The notes under the pieces were generated by a model, which worked only from the letters and a program-made list of their open reading frames with translations, had not been told where the DNA came from and made no database searches. DNA of 64,000 nucleotides from positions 1,302,001-1,366,000 of the forward strand of contig NZ_CP162495.1 in the NCBI RefSeq assembly GCF_040939125.1. Direction: 5' to 3'. How positions within the stretch are numbered: position 1 is the first letter of the stretch; every line of letters begins with the position of its first letter. This stretch comes from Clostridium sp. BJN0013. GTDB lineage: Bacteria; Bacillota; Clostridia; Clostridiales; Clostridiaceae. Of the stretch, positions 9,032-18,877 are shown piece by piece. The position numbers were made by a program, and so were the translations under genes.

Positions 9032-9901
9032 ATGACTTTAAGACATTTTAATATATTTGTTGCTGTGTGTGACAAAATGAATATGACTAAAGCGGCAGAG
9101 CAGCTTTTCATATCCCAGTCAGCAGTTAGCCAGGTAATTTCCGAACTTGAAGGCCACTATGGTGTGCGACTTTTTGAACGGTTGTCAAGAAAGCTTTATA
9201 TAACTCAGGCAGGAGAAAAATTATTAAGTTATGCCAGATACATTATTAAATTGAATATGGAATTGGAAAATGATATGAAAACTTTAAGTGAAAATGGTTC
9301 TATCCGTATTGGTGCAAGTGTTACTATTGGGGCTTATGTATTACCTAAACTTATTTCACAGTTTCAAAAAGTAAATTCTGAAACTGATATAAAAGTACAT
9401 GAGGAAAATACTGAAAAAATTGAAAAAATGCTTCTTCAGGATGAAATTGACATAGCTCTTGTAGAGGGAGAAACAACCCATACAGATATTATAAACAGGC
9501 CATTTATGGAGGATGAATTGGTACTTATATGCGGAAATAATCATAGATTTGCAAAACTTGATTGTGTTGAGCCCTATGAACTTGAAAAGGAAAAATTTAT
9601 TATTCGTGAAAGGGGAAGTGGAACTCGCAGGACATTTGAAGACGAGATGAGGGAAAATCATCTAAAATGGCAAATTTCATGGACATGTAATAATACAGAT
9701 ACTATAAAAATTGCAGTTGCAGAAGGGTTGGGAGTATCAGTCATTTCAAGATGTTCAGTAATAAATGAATTAGTCCTTGGAACACTTTGTGAAATACCTG
9801 TTAAAGGAATTAAATTTAAAAGACAATTTAAAATTATATATCATAAAAATAAATATTTAACAGAAATAATGAAACACTTTGTAGATTTTATAAGGCAGTA
9901 G
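9032..9901 (+). CDS. LysR-family transcriptional regulator (CysL/YeiE-like)
   Basis: This is a 289-residue protein with an N-terminal winged HTH: FNIFVAVCDKMNMTKAAEQLFISQ followed by SAVSQVISELE, residues 6-45. A LysR substrate-binding domain follows (IRIGASVTIGAYVLPKL at about 90, then EGLGVSVISRCSV at about 232). The IGASVTIGAY and RERGSGTRRTFE patterns match the CysL/YeiE branch, often linked to sulfur compounds or to the divergent YeiH gene. ATG 9032 is preceded by AAGGAG. It is expected to control itself and the divergent transporter. Confidence 0.88.
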   Translation: MTLRHFNIFVAVCDKMNMTKAAEQLFISQSAVSQVISELEGHYGVRLFERLSRKLYITQAGEKLLSYARYIIKLNMELENDMKTLSENGSIRIGASVTIGAYVLPKLISQFQKVNSETDIKVHEENTEKIEKMLLQDEIDIALVEGETTHTDIINRPFMEDELVLICGNNHRFAKLDCVEPYELEKEKFIIRERGSGTRRTFEDEMRENHLKWQISWTCNNTDTIKIAVAEGLGVSVISRCSVINELVLGTLCEIPVKGIKFKRQFKIIYHKNKYLTEIMKHFVDFIRQ

Positions 9902-10162
9902 GAAGTTACTTTATAATATACCCAGTTATTCACCTGCTATATAAAAAGAAAAATTATATTTAATATCAGATACAACACCTATTAGATTGAACCCCTTTAT
10001 GTCACATTCACTGTATAGTTCTTGGAGTGTTGGCATTTTTAAAGAAATAAAAAATTTAATTTTAAGCAAAAATTAAATGAACCATTTAGCAAATATATCT
10101 ATCTAATTAGTGTAAGGCAAAAAAGTAGTACTACAGTTTGCAAAGAAAGGTAGGAAAGTCAA

Positions 10163-10645
10163 TTGAATAAAGATACATTTATAGATAACGTTCTTGAGGC
10201 TCGGTCCACTTTATATCATGTATCTAAATCAATTTTGACTTATGATCAAGATTGTGAGGATGCCGTTCAGGAGACAATTTTAAAAGCCTATAATAAATTA
10301 GGTACACTAAAGAAAGAGCAATATTTTAAAACATGGTTGATTAGAATACTCATAAATGAATGTTATAGTTTAAAACGTAAAAAATATTCACAGGTATCTT
10401 ATGAAGAATACTTTGAGTATGCCAGGGAGTATGATAAAAAGGATTATAGTGAATTATATTTGGCTATTAAAAATTTACCAGAGCGCATTCGTATTACAAT
10501 TGTCCTTTATTATGTAGAGGGATATTCAGTAGAAGAAGTTAAACAGATTTTAAAAATACCCGCAGGAACTGTAAAAAGTAGATTAGCAAAAGGACGAAAA
10601 TTATTAAAAATAAAGTTAGAGCATATGGAGGCAAATTATGAATAA
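10163..10645 (+). CDS. ECF-type RNA polymerase sigma factor
   Basis: A 160-residue sigma factor with only regions 2 and 4, as in the extracytoplasmic-function group. Region 2 includes DCEDAVQETILKAYNK and FKTWLIRILINECY. Region 4 is IRITIVLYYVEGYSVEEVKQ followed by the recognition helix IPAGTVKSRLAKGRK. The start is TTG 10163, with GGTAGGAAAG upstream. It overlaps the next gene by 8 bp, indicating coupled translation with a membrane protein that is probably its anti-sigma factor. Most similar in layout to SigV/SigW-type factors of Firmicutes. Confidence 0.85.
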   Translation: MNKDTFIDNVLEARSTLYHVSKSILTYDQDCEDAVQETILKAYNKLGTLKKEQYFKTWLIRILINECYSLKRKKYSQVSYEEYFEYAREYDKKDYSELYLAIKNLPERIRITIVLYYVEGYSVEEVKQILKIPAGTVKSRLAKGRKLLKIKLEHMEANYE

Positions 10646-11396
10646 TTATAATTGGAATAATGCGTTTCCGGATACACCTAAAAGTTTTAAAAATAAGGTA
10701 AGTGCGACATTAAACAGCTTACCGAATCAAAAGGAGAATGCTGAAATGGAAAATAGAAAAATATCAATTAAGAAAAAAATTATTATTGCACTAGTAGCTG
10801 CTATGGTACTAGGAACAACGGTATTTGCTGCAGGAAAAATATGTTTTATAACTTTACATTCGAGTAATATACCAACGTATACCACTATACCTACAGTGGA
10901 ACAAGTGAAGAATGATTTTAAATTTACTCCTAAATTAGTTAAGGAATTTGACAATGGATACACTTTTGCAAATGGATGTATTGTAAATAATGAAGGAACT
11001 GATGAGAAAGGTAATTCTGTAGCAAAAACAAAATCACTTGATTTTACCTATACAAAAGGCAATGATAAGTTAAAACTTTATATGGAAAATGGAAGGTTAG
11101 GTGAAAGATCAAAGAAAGAGACTGTTATTACTACTTATAGCGGTATAGATTTATATTATAATTCGTATGCTAATAAGCTTGTGCCAGCAGATTATAAATT
11201 GACAGAACAGGATAAACAGGATCAATCCTCTGGTAAATATGTATTTAGCTATGGATCTGATAAGGTAGAAATCTCTCAAATTCAATGTTTAAATTGGATG
11301 CAAGATGGAATTAACTATTCTTTCTTAGCAATTGATTCTAATATATCAAAAGATGAATTGGTTAAAATGGCACATCAGGTTATTGATACCAAGTAA
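10638..11396 (+). CDS. Putative anti-sigma factor / DUF4367-like membrane protein
   Basis: The protein (252 residues) has a cytoplasmic N-terminus of about 50 residues, one transmembrane helix (IIIALVAAMVLGTTVFAAG) and an outside domain. That domain contains YTFANGCIVNNEGTD and ends with a SFLAIDSNISKDELVKMAHQV segment, as in DUF4367-type sensor domains. It overlaps the ECF sigma gene by 8 bp and is co-transcribed with it. The simplest reading is a sigma-factor regulator that senses an envelope signal. The short N-terminus has no zinc-type anti-sigma motif that I can see. Confidence 0.65.
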   Translation: MNNYNWNNAFPDTPKSFKNKVSATLNSLPNQKENAEMENRKISIKKKIIIALVAAMVLGTTVFAAGKICFITLHSSNIPTYTTIPTVEQVKNDFKFTPKLVKEFDNGYTFANGCIVNNEGTDEKGNSVAKTKSLDFTYTKGNDKLKLYMENGRLGERSKKETVITTYSGIDLYYNSYANKLVPADYKLTEQDKQDQSSGKYVFSYGSDKVEISQIQCLNWMQDGINYSFLAIDSNISKDELVKMAHQVIDTK

Positions 11397-11591
11397 AAAC
11401 GCTTTACACATGGAACTAGAGTTTTAAAAATAAAAAACAGCGTGAAATTTGTAGAAATTTACTTACTCTTCTTAGTATGAAAGATAATACAGAGTGAAGT
11501 TTATTAATGTAATGGAAAGTAATCTAAATAAATTAGAGATTTATAATTTTAAAATTTATACGTACCAAAAATCATAATTATTTGATATGTA

Positions 11592-12329
11592 TAAATTTTT
11601 TTATTTTTAGCTGTAAGAAGAATTCCTCTGCTGTTTTCTGTTAGCTTTCTTTTTATGTTAGGCTGACGAGAGGTATATAGTTTCTTTATACCATTAATTT
11701 ATAACCCCAAAATTCGATAAGTTAACATTGAAAGTGAGATTATAAAATATGTATACTATAAGTAAAATATATTTTAATGAAAAAATAATATGCTTCCGGG
11801 TGAGTTCAGTAAAAAATATGTAGTACAAAAAGGATACAAAGTGAAATTTTTCAATATATTTTTTGCTGTTGGAATAGCTTTTACAGGTTTACTTGCTGCA
11901 GTACCAACTACACATTGGAACCTTCTGTTGTTATTTTATATACTGAACTCAATAGGGTATTCTGGAAGCAATATATTTAAGGAAAGACAATGCTTTATGT
12001 TGGGGTTATTATCTACATTTTTATTTGTGTATATGCTTGTTTTATACACAGTACCCTGGATTTTTGGATTCTTGCCGCTTGTAGGTTCATCCCAGGGAGG
12101 GATACAGGCACTAAGCAGATCATATTTTGGAAAGCTGGTGCCAAAGGAAAGTGCTAATGAATTCTTTGGATTTTATAATATATTCGGAAGATTCGCAGCT
12201 ATAATGGGGCCGTTTTTAGTAGGAATAGTAACCCAAATTACAGGAAGGAGCAATTATGGAGTTTTTAGTATAATACTTTTATTTATTATTGGAGGAATAA
12301 TATTAATTAAAGTACCTGATAAGGGATAG
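11592..12329 (+). pseudogene. Decayed UMF1/Atg22-like MFS permease (C-terminal remnant)
   Basis: A 179-codon open frame (11790-12329) holds the C-terminal half of an MFS permease. The segment GSSQGGIQALSRSYFGKLVP followed by FFGFYNIFGRFAAIMGP is characteristic of the UMF1/Atg22-like family. Family proteins are about 400 or more residues, so the N-terminal half is missing. Upstream at about 11622-11660 a different frame reads CCFLLAFFLC then a stop, resembling the family's FLLAYFLY segment, which points to frameshifts and stops. No ribosome site precedes 11790. I treat it as a pseudogene. Confidence 0.65.
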
Positions 12330-12480
12330 AAAGTTGCAAGGTACTGTTGAGAATGAAATAAGTTAAAGAAATAATTAATAATATGGGATATATTTTGTTA
12401 TAATAGTTAATTAAAGTGATTAATTTAGATTATCTAATAAAAAAATTTCATATTTTAAAGAAAGGCAAGGTTTTAATAAA

Positions 12481-13068
12481 GTGGCAAAATGTATGCTCTG
12501 TAATAAAAAGATAAAATTTACCAGAAAATGTCCATCACTAAATGAAGTTATTTGTTCAACATGCTGTGGAAGTAAAAAAGGATCAGAAATAAAATGTATA
12601 GATGATTGCAAATATTTTATTGAAAGTCAAATTAGAGAAAATAAAAAACACATAATGAAATTAGTAAGAGAATCCTTCAACAAGGAAGAAGAGGATATAT
12701 ATCAAGATGAAAGAATGTTAAAATTAGTGATGCCCTTTGAACAATTTATATTTAGAAAATATTATAATAATATAAATACTACTGATGAGTTTATTTTTGA
12801 GTGCTTTGTGAAAATGTTTTATTGTTTAGATGGAAAAGTTAATATTTATACTTTTAATGAAATTGAAACTGAAATATTTAATGAATTTAATAATGTTGCT
12901 AAAAGAACTAAACTATCTGTAGAATCACAAAAACTTATATTACTAAGGCTGATGAAATCAATAAGTAACATGACTGGAGGTATGTTCGGAAACAGAATGT
13001 ATCTTGAACTTTTAAGAAATGACTTTACTGGAACTGGTATTGTTACAGAGGTCATGAAAAGAATGTGA
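12481..13068 (+). CDS. Hypothetical protein with N-terminal Cys-rich zinc-binding-like motif
   Basis: A 195-residue protein starting at GTG 12481. The first 45 residues hold nine cysteines in MAKCMLC, KCPSLNEVICSTCCG and IKCIDDCKYF, a pattern suited to two zinc sites. The rest (residues 60-195) is helical and charged with no recognised catalytic motif. The middle (DERMLKLVMPFEQFIF...) may be a small helical domain. It stands alone between a decayed permease and a repeat copy. The ribosome site is weak (AAAGGCAAGG), which makes the start less certain. Function unknown. Confidence 0.7.
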   Translation: MAKCMLCNKKIKFTRKCPSLNEVICSTCCGSKKGSEIKCIDDCKYFIESQIRENKKHIMKLVRESFNKEEEDIYQDERMLKLVMPFEQFIFRKYYNNINTTDEFIFECFVKMFYCLDGKVNIYTFNEIETEIFNEFNNVAKRTKLSVESQKLILLRLMKSISNMTGGMFGNRMYLELLRNDFTGTGIVTEVMKRM

Positions 13069-13199
13069 TTTTTATAGTGCTTCAATGTAGTATAATATCG
13101 GTTTCTACATATATAACCGCAGAATATCTTAAGAACTGTAGTGAAGAAATTAAAGAAGTAATAATAAAGGCTTAACTTTTAAATTGTTAGGTCTTTTAT

Positions 13200-13403
13200 T
13201 TTATCCAAACAGCGGCTATCTTTGACACCCCCATCTTTTTCAAAGTGGGGAATAAGCACTTTTATGTGCATGGATAAGTTCTTCCCCTAAAGGATAACGT
13301 ATTCCAAGTGCTAAAGACACTAAGAATACTGTTAATAAGATTCAGATGAAGATGTTGCATTTCTTATGAGCAAACTCCATCTGAACCTTAAGAATCATTC
13401 GAT
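13200..13403 (+). repeat. Structured intergenic repeat, copy B (long form with 53-bp insert)
   Basis: TTTATCC to ATTCGAT, same plan as copy A. The first hairpin is CCCCAT...AGTGGGG, a paired change relative to CTCCAT...AGTGGAG. A 53-bp insert (13284-13336) lies between GGATAAGTTCTT and the terminal hairpin. It is nearly identical to that in the copy at 38846 and carries its own hairpin (AGTGCTAAAGACACT inside AACGTATT/AATACTGTT). It fills most of a 440-bp gap before recQ. Confidence 0.85.
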
Positions 13404-13512
13404 ATTGAATAAAGTATTATTGCGTTTAAAAGCATACTACAAATTTAAAACGCATGAGAGTCCATATATGCTATAATATATAAAATAAATTTTAATATAG
13501 AGGTGAGTAATA

Positions 13513-15678
13513 GTGATTGGCAATGCTGAAGAGGTTTTACATAAATATTATGGTTATGAAACTTTTAAAAAGCATCAGAGAGAAGTGATTGAAAGTATAT
13601 TAAGTGGAAGAGATACCTTGGCAATTATGCCTACAGGAGGAGGAAAATCTATATGTTATCAAATACCTGCAGTGCTTTTTAAAGGCATAACTGTTGTCAT
13701 ATCTCCTTTAATTTCTCTCATGAAAGATCAGGTAGATAGTATAATTGGATTAGGCATAAACGCATCTTATATAAATAGTTCTATTTCTCAGCAAGAAATT
13801 TTAAGTATATTTTCAGATTTAAGGAATGGAAAAGTAAAAATATTATATGTAGCACCGGAGAGATTGGAGTCTCCAGAATTTTATCAGCTTATGAAAACCA
13901 TAGAAGTTTCACAGGTGGCGGTAGATGAAGCGCATTGTGTATCCCAGTGGGGACATGATTTTAGAATAAGCTATATACATATATGTAAATTCATAGAGAG
14001 TTTTTCTAAAAGACCGGTGGTTACGGCATTTACTGCCACGGCTACTGAAGAAGTGAGAGAAGATATTGTAAACCAGATAAAATTGAAAGAAGAGGCTGTT
14101 TTTATATCAGGATTTGACAGAGAAAATTTAAAGATATCATGTCTTAAAACGGGAAATAAATTTCAATATTTATCAAATTATGTTAAAACAAATGAAACAC
14201 AGTCTGGAATAATATATGCATCCACCAGAAAAGAAGTGGATAATATATATGAAAAACTTAAGGCAAATGACTTATCTGTTACAAGATATCATGCAGGATT
14301 ACCAGACAGAGACAGAAAAATAAATCAGGAGGATTTTGTGTATGACAAGGTAAATATAATAGTGGCTACCAATGCTTTTGGAATGGGTATTGACAAATCA
14401 AATGTAAGATATGTAATTCACTATAATATGCCGGGAAATATAGAAAGTTATTATCAGGAAATAGGCAGAGCAGGCCGTGACGGAGAAGCCAGTGAGTGTA
14501 TATTAATGTTTTCTCCACAGGATGTAATTACTCAGAAATATTTAATAGAAACAAGTATACAATCTCCAGAAAGAAGAATAAATGAATATAAAAAGCTTCA
14601 GCATATGATAGATTTTGTGCATTATAATGGTTGTCTTAGAAAATTCATATTAAATTATTTCGGAGAGGAGGTAAATTATAATCAGTGTGATAATTGTAGT
14701 AATTGTATAAATTCCGGGGAATATGTAGATAAAACCATAGATGCACAAAAGGTTATCTCCTGTGTATACAGGATGAAAAGAGAATTTGGAGTAAATATGA
14801 TAGTGGATGTTTTAAGGGGGTCTTCTCAAAAAAAAGTACTTCACTATGGATTTAATAAACTATCCACTTATGGCATAATGAAAAATTATTCAAAAGAAGC
14901 ATTATCAAATTTTATAAATACCATTATAGCTCATAAGTATATAACCTTAAAAGAAGGAGAATATCCCACTGTGGCGTTAAATGCCCAGTCCATAAAAGTT
15001 TTAAAAGGTGAAGAAAAAGTAATCTTAAAAGAATCAGTTAAAGCAAATAAGATCACTGCCCATAATGATTTATTTGAAATACTTAGGAATTTAAGAAGAG
15101 AAATAGCTTTGGAAGAATCTATTCCACCCTATATGGTATTTTCAGATGCAACTTTAAAAGAACTAAGTATAAGGTATCCGGTAGATTCAGATCAAATACT
15201 TGATATATCAGGAGTGGGGGATTTAAAATTAAAAAAATATGGTGAAAGATTTTTAAATGTTATAAAAAAATATATAGAGGAAAATAAAATTCAGCCCAAC
15301 TGGTCATTTAAAACTGGTGTTACCAGTAAAAATGAAAGAAAAAATGACAAACCCAAAACCCATCATATAACAATTAATATGCTTAGAGACAATATGAGCA
15401 TAAAAGAAATTGCGAAAAAAAGACAGCTTACCCTATCTACAATACTTACTCATATTACAAAATATTTTGAAGAAGGAGATATCGATATCAAGGATATAGA
15501 TATAAATTTTCAAGAATTATTTACAGAATCGGAAGAAAGAGAAGTTTTAAAGGCCATAGATAAAGCTGGCATGTCTAAATTGAGGCCTATAAAAGAACTT
15601 CTTTCAGATAGCATAAGTTATGATAAAATAAGAGCTGTTATAGTAAAAAATTATATTTTAAAAGAGGTGGTAAAATGA
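13513..15678 (+). CDS. recQ: ATP-dependent DNA helicase RecQ
   Basis: A 721-residue SF2 helicase that unwinds DNA in recombination repair. Walker A is MPTGGGKS (about 39-46), the Walker B/DEAH box is VAVDEAHCVSQWGHDFR (about 135-151) and motif VI is QEIGRAGRDGE. The zinc-binding RecQ-CT segment CLRKFI...CDNCSNC (373-397) is present, followed by winged helix, an HRDC domain (about 520-595) and a C-terminal HTH_40-type helix (SIKEIAKKRQLTLSTILTHI). The start is GTG 13513 with GAGGTG upstream. Its stop overlaps the next gene by 4 bp, so the two are translationally coupled. Confidence 0.95.
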   Translation: MIGNAEEVLHKYYGYETFKKHQREVIESILSGRDTLAIMPTGGGKSICYQIPAVLFKGITVVISPLISLMKDQVDSIIGLGINASYINSSISQQEILSIFSDLRNGKVKILYVAPERLESPEFYQLMKTIEVSQVAVDEAHCVSQWGHDFRISYIHICKFIESFSKRPVVTAFTATATEEVREDIVNQIKLKEEAVFISGFDRENLKISCLKTGNKFQYLSNYVKTNETQSGIIYASTRKEVDNIYEKLKANDLSVTRYHAGLPDRDRKINQEDFVYDKVNIIVATNAFGMGIDKSNVRYVIHYNMPGNIESYYQEIGRAGRDGEASECILMFSPQDVITQKYLIETSIQSPERRINEYKKLQHMIDFVHYNGCLRKFILNYFGEEVNYNQCDNCSNCINSGEYVDKTIDAQKVISCVYRMKREFGVNMIVDVLRGSSQKKVLHYGFNKLSTYGIMKNYSKEALSNFINTIIAHKYITLKEGEYPTVALNAQSIKVLKGEEKVILKESVKANKITAHNDLFEILRNLRREIALEESIPPYMVFSDATLKELSIRYPVDSDQILDISGVGDLKLKKYGERFLNVIKKYIEENKIQPNWSFKTGVTSKNERKNDKPKTHHITINMLRDNMSIKEIAKKRQLTLSTILTHITKYFEEGDIDIKDIDINFQELFTESEEREVLKAIDKAGMSKLRPIKELLSDSISYDKIRAVIVKNYILKEVVK

Positions 15679-16580
15679 AATTTGTAACTTATAATTATAA
15701 AGATAAAGAAAGCATAGGAATTTTAGAGGATAATAGTATTTTAGATTTTAAAAATATATTTTGTGAAATTGGAGAAAAAAATCCACCCCAAACTATGGTG
15801 GAGCTTATAAAATATTTAGATGAGAATAAATTAAATAAGATAGAAGAATTTTTAAAAAATAAATCTTTACAAACTGTATCTGTAGAGGCAATTAAATTAA
15901 AGGCACCTATACCTTATCCTGAGAGAAATGTATTTTGTCTTGGAAAAAACTATGCAGAGCATGCAAGAGAAATAAAATTAACTAAAATAACAGATAATGA
16001 TATACCAAAGGTGCCAATATATTTTACTAAAGTTGCATCACCTGCCATAGGAAATAGAGATTCCATAGAATTTTCCAGTGAAGTTACCAATCAGGTAGAC
16101 TATGAGGTTGAACTTGGAGTGATAATTGACAAGAATGGGAAAAACATAAAAATAGAGGAAGCAGAAAATTACATATTTGGTTACACCATAATAAATGATA
16201 TATCAGCAAGAGATCTTCAAGGAAGTCATATTCAATGGTTTAAAGGAAAAAGTCTTGATACTTTTTGTCCTATGGGTCCTTGTATAGTACATAAAAATGA
16301 AATACCATCTCCTGTGAATTTAGATATAAAGTGTTGGGTAAACGGAGAGATAAGGCAAAGTTCAAATACTAAAAATTTAATTTTTGATATACCCTATATA
16401 ATAAGTGACTTGTCTAAAGGATTGACTTTAAAGGCAGGAGATATTATAGCAACGGGTACACCCAGTGGTGTAGGAATGGGTTTTAATCCTATCAAGATGT
16501 TAAAACAAGGAGATAGTATAGAATGTTATATAGAAAAAATAGGTAAATTAGTAAATGATGTAATAAATGTTTCTAGCTAA
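15675..16580 (+). CDS. Fumarylacetoacetate hydrolase-family protein
   Basis: This 301-residue protein has the C-terminal FAH fold: FCLGKNYAEHA (about 92), VDYEVELGVII (metal-binding E-x-E, about 140), GYTIINDISARDLQ (about 172) and GDIIATGTPSGVGMG (about 258). Family members cleave or decarboxylate 2-oxo acids such as oxaloacetate or acylpyruvates, and the exact substrate cannot be read from sequence. It shares 4 bp with recQ (ATGA overlap). That coupling has no obvious metabolic logic and may reflect shared transcription only. Confidence 0.88.
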   Translation: MKFVTYNYKDKESIGILEDNSILDFKNIFCEIGEKNPPQTMVELIKYLDENKLNKIEEFLKNKSLQTVSVEAIKLKAPIPYPERNVFCLGKNYAEHAREIKLTKITDNDIPKVPIYFTKVASPAIGNRDSIEFSSEVTNQVDYEVELGVIIDKNGKNIKIEEAENYIFGYTIINDISARDLQGSHIQWFKGKSLDTFCPMGPCIVHKNEIPSPVNLDIKCWVNGEIRQSSNTKNLIFDIPYIISDLSKGLTLKAGDIIATGTPSGVGMGFNPIKMLKQGDSIECYIEKIGKLVNDVINVSS

Positions 16581-16708
16581 TTTATATTGGGATAAATATT
16601 CAAGAATCAAAAGTATTTAAGTATTTATATATTATAAAGGTGAATATATTTTTATATAGTATAATTCAAATTGAATGAATGTATATGCATAAAAAACAGC
16701 GTATATTA

Positions 16709-16860
16709 TCAAATGATTTAGAATCTCAAGTGGAGTTTGCTCATAGGGAATGATTTTTCACATATAACCCTTGGAGGAACTTATAAAGAGGTGTGGTAAT
16801 GCTCAACCCCAGCACTTTGGAGAAGTTGGAAGTGTTGACTGACTGCAGTCTTTGGATAAG
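16709..16860 (-). repeat. Structured intergenic repeat, copy C (divergent)
   Basis: Reverse-orientation copy running from ATCAAATGATT through AAGTGGAGTTTGC to GTCTTTGGATAAG. The CTTTGGAGAAG core and GGAACTTAT segment match the family, but the terminal hairpin arms have diverged strongly. It lies in the 450-bp gap before the lipoprotein-argF-carAB operon, upstream of the promoter. Confidence 0.65.
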
Positions 16861-16895
16861 AAAACTAAATAGAAATAAAAAATTTTAAAATTGTA

Positions 16896-16924
16896 TTGAA
16901 TTATTATTAGTATATATGTATAAT
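16896..16924 (+). promoter_or_regulatory. Sigma-A type promoter of the SBP-argF-carAB operon
   Basis: TTGAAT, 17-nt spacer, TATAAT, located about 110 bp before the first start codon. No T-box or clear ArgR palindrome is obvious in the leader. Confidence 0.55.
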
Positions 16925-17035
16925 TATAAGGTATATTAAGCAATTAAAGCTTAAAAGTTTGAGGTAAGTTTAGTTATATGTGAAAACTTTTTAAAGAATG
17001 GTAAACTGGAATTATTTAAATTAGGGGGATTGATA

Positions 17036-17836
17036 ATGAAAAAAATAACTGCAATCATAATTACTGTTATATTTAGTGCAATATTATTTACCGGCTGTGG
17101 AAGCAGCACTAAAAAAGATACAAGTTCTAATCTATTGGAGAGTATAAAGAAATCAGGAAAAATTGTTATAGGAACTGAAGAAGGATATCCTCCTATGGAG
17201 TTTAGGGATTCCAATGGTCAGCTGGTAGGATTTGACGTGGATTTTTCAAATGAAGTGGCCAAAAGACTGAGAGTAAAAGCAGAATTTTTGGTTATGGATT
17301 TTAATGGAATTATACTAGCCCTTAATTCTAAAAAATTTGATGCAGCGGTTGCTTCCATAAGTATAACAGATGATAGGAAAAAGACCACTGATTTCTCTAC
17401 ACCTTATGTAGTAGGTGGTCAGGTTATTACAGTTAAGAATGAAAGAGAAGATATAAAGGGAGTAGAGGATTTAAAAGAAAAAGTTATAGCCTGTGAGCTG
17501 GGAACTACTGGAGAAAATGTGGCAAATGATATAAAAGGGGTTAAAGAATTAAAAAAATATGACAAAATAACTGAAGCATTTCAAGATATGTCAATAGGCA
17601 GGGTAGATGCTACCATAATAGATCAACAGGTAGGCGGATATTATATCCAGAAGAAAAAAGGTGAGTTTAAAATGTTAGAGGGTATATTAAGTAAGGAGCC
17701 TATGGGTGTAGCTTATAGAAAGGGAGATGATTCCCTTAAAAATGAAATAGATAAAATAATTGGCGATATGAAAAAGGATGGAACTCTATCCAAGCTTTCT
17801 GTAAAATGGTTTGGATTTGATGCCTATAAAGATTAA
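17036..17836 (+). CDS. Amino-acid ABC transporter substrate-binding lipoprotein
   Basis: A 266-residue family 3 solute-binding protein. A signal peptide ends in the lipobox LFTGC (about residues 18-22), so the protein is lipid-anchored outside the membrane. Binding-fold motifs are [29 protein letters not shown] and [19 protein letters not shown] 17036 is preferred over an in-frame TTG at 17030 because AGGGGGA at 17023-17029 leaves normal spacing only for the ATG. No permease or ATPase gene adjoins. Instead argF follows 16 bp downstream, suggesting a ligand related to arginine, ornithine or citrulline (inference). Confidence 0.88.
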   Translation: MKKITAIIITVIFSAILFTGCGSSTKKDTSSNLLESIKKSGKIVIGTEEGYPPMEFRDSNGQLVGFDVDFSNEVAKRLRVKAEFLVMDFNGIILALNSKKFDAAVASISITDDRKKTTDFSTPYVVGGQVITVKNEREDIKGVEDLKEKVIACELGTTGENVANDIKGVKELKKYDKITEAFQDMSIGRVDATIIDQQVGGYYIQKKKGEFKMLEGILSKEPMGVAYRKGDDSLKNEIDKIIGDMKKDGTLSKLSVKWFGFDAYKD

Positions 17837-17852
17837 CTTAGGAGGAGATATT

Positions 17853-18863
17853 TTGGCTAATTTATATGGTAGAAGTTTTTTAACTTTAAAGGACTTTATG
17901 CCAGAAGAAATAGAATACCTGCTTAAACTTTCAAAAAAATTAAAAGAGGAAAAATACAGCGGAAAAGAGAAGAAAAGACTACAGGGAAAAAATATTGCAT
18001 TAATATTTGAAAAGGATTCTTTGAGAACCAGGTGTTCATTTGAAGTTGGTGCTTATGATGAAGGTGCCAATGTAACTTACATAGGTTCTACAGGGAGCCA
18101 CATAGGTAAAAAAGAATCAATAAAAGATACTGCCAGAGTAATGGGAAGAATGTTTCATGGGGTAGAGTACAGAGGATTTTCCCAAAGGGACATGGAGATA
18201 TTTTCAAAGTATTCAGGCATACCTCTTTGGAATGGGTTATCAGATGAAGATCACCCCACTCAGGTTTTAGCAGATTTTTTAACTATACAGGAAAATATAG
18301 ATAAATCTTTAAAAGATATAAATTTTGTTTATATTGGTGATGGAAGAAATAATATGGCAAAAGCTCTTATGATAGGCGCTGCAAAAATGGGAATGAATTT
18401 TAAAATAATAACTCCTAAAGAACTTTTTCCAGAGGGTGAACTGGTAAAAGAATGTGAAAAGATGGCCAAAGAAAATGGGGGATATATATTAATCAGTGAA
18501 AATATATATGAAAGTGTAAAAGGGGCAGATATTATATATACAGATGTGTGGCTTTCCATGGGTGAGGAAAAATCCCTCTGGGAAAAAAGAATAGAAACTT
18601 TAATGCCTTATCAGGTAAATATGAAATTAATTGAAGCCTGCCAAAATAAAAAAGTCAAGTTTATGCACTGTCTTCCAGCTTTTCATAATAGAGAAACTGA
18701 GGTTTCAGAGCAAATATATAAAGAATTTGGCTATGAGGCTTTGGAAGTTACAGAAGATGTATTTGAAAATGAAGAAATTTCCATAGTATTTGAGGAAGCA
18801 GAAAATAGATTACATACTATAAAGGCAGTTATGGTAGCAACATTAAGTTCAGGAAACATTTAG
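17853..18863 (+). CDS. argF: Ornithine carbamoyltransferase
   Basis: Makes citrulline from ornithine and carbamoyl phosphate. The 336-residue protein has the carbamoyl-phosphate motif SLRTRCSFE (the family's S-x-R-T-R), [11 protein letters not shown], the ornithine-binding DVWLSMGEE and the HCLPAFH motif. The start is TTG 17853, preceded by AGGAGGAG. An upstream in-frame ATG at 17811 lies inside the preceding gene and lacks a ribosome site. With carA and carB downstream the operon supplies both the substrate and the enzyme for the citrulline step. Confidence 0.93.
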   Translation: MANLYGRSFLTLKDFMPEEIEYLLKLSKKLKEEKYSGKEKKRLQGKNIALIFEKDSLRTRCSFEVGAYDEGANVTYIGSTGSHIGKKESIKDTARVMGRMFHGVEYRGFSQRDMEIFSKYSGIPLWNGLSDEDHPTQVLADFLTIQENIDKSLKDINFVYIGDGRNNMAKALMIGAAKMGMNFKIITPKELFPEGELVKECEKMAKENGGYILISENIYESVKGADIIYTDVWLSMGEEKSLWEKRIETLMPYQVNMKLIEACQNKKVKFMHCLPAFHNRETEVSEQIYKEFGYEALEVTEDVFENEEISIVFEEAENRLHTIKAVMVATLSSGNI

Positions 18864-18877
18864 AAAGAGGTAATATT

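Noticed and set aside
16581-17035. T-box or arginine-box leader for the argF-car operon
   Set aside because: No T-box GGTGG-type motif is visible, and candidate ArgR half sites are too weak in such A/T-rich DNA to call.
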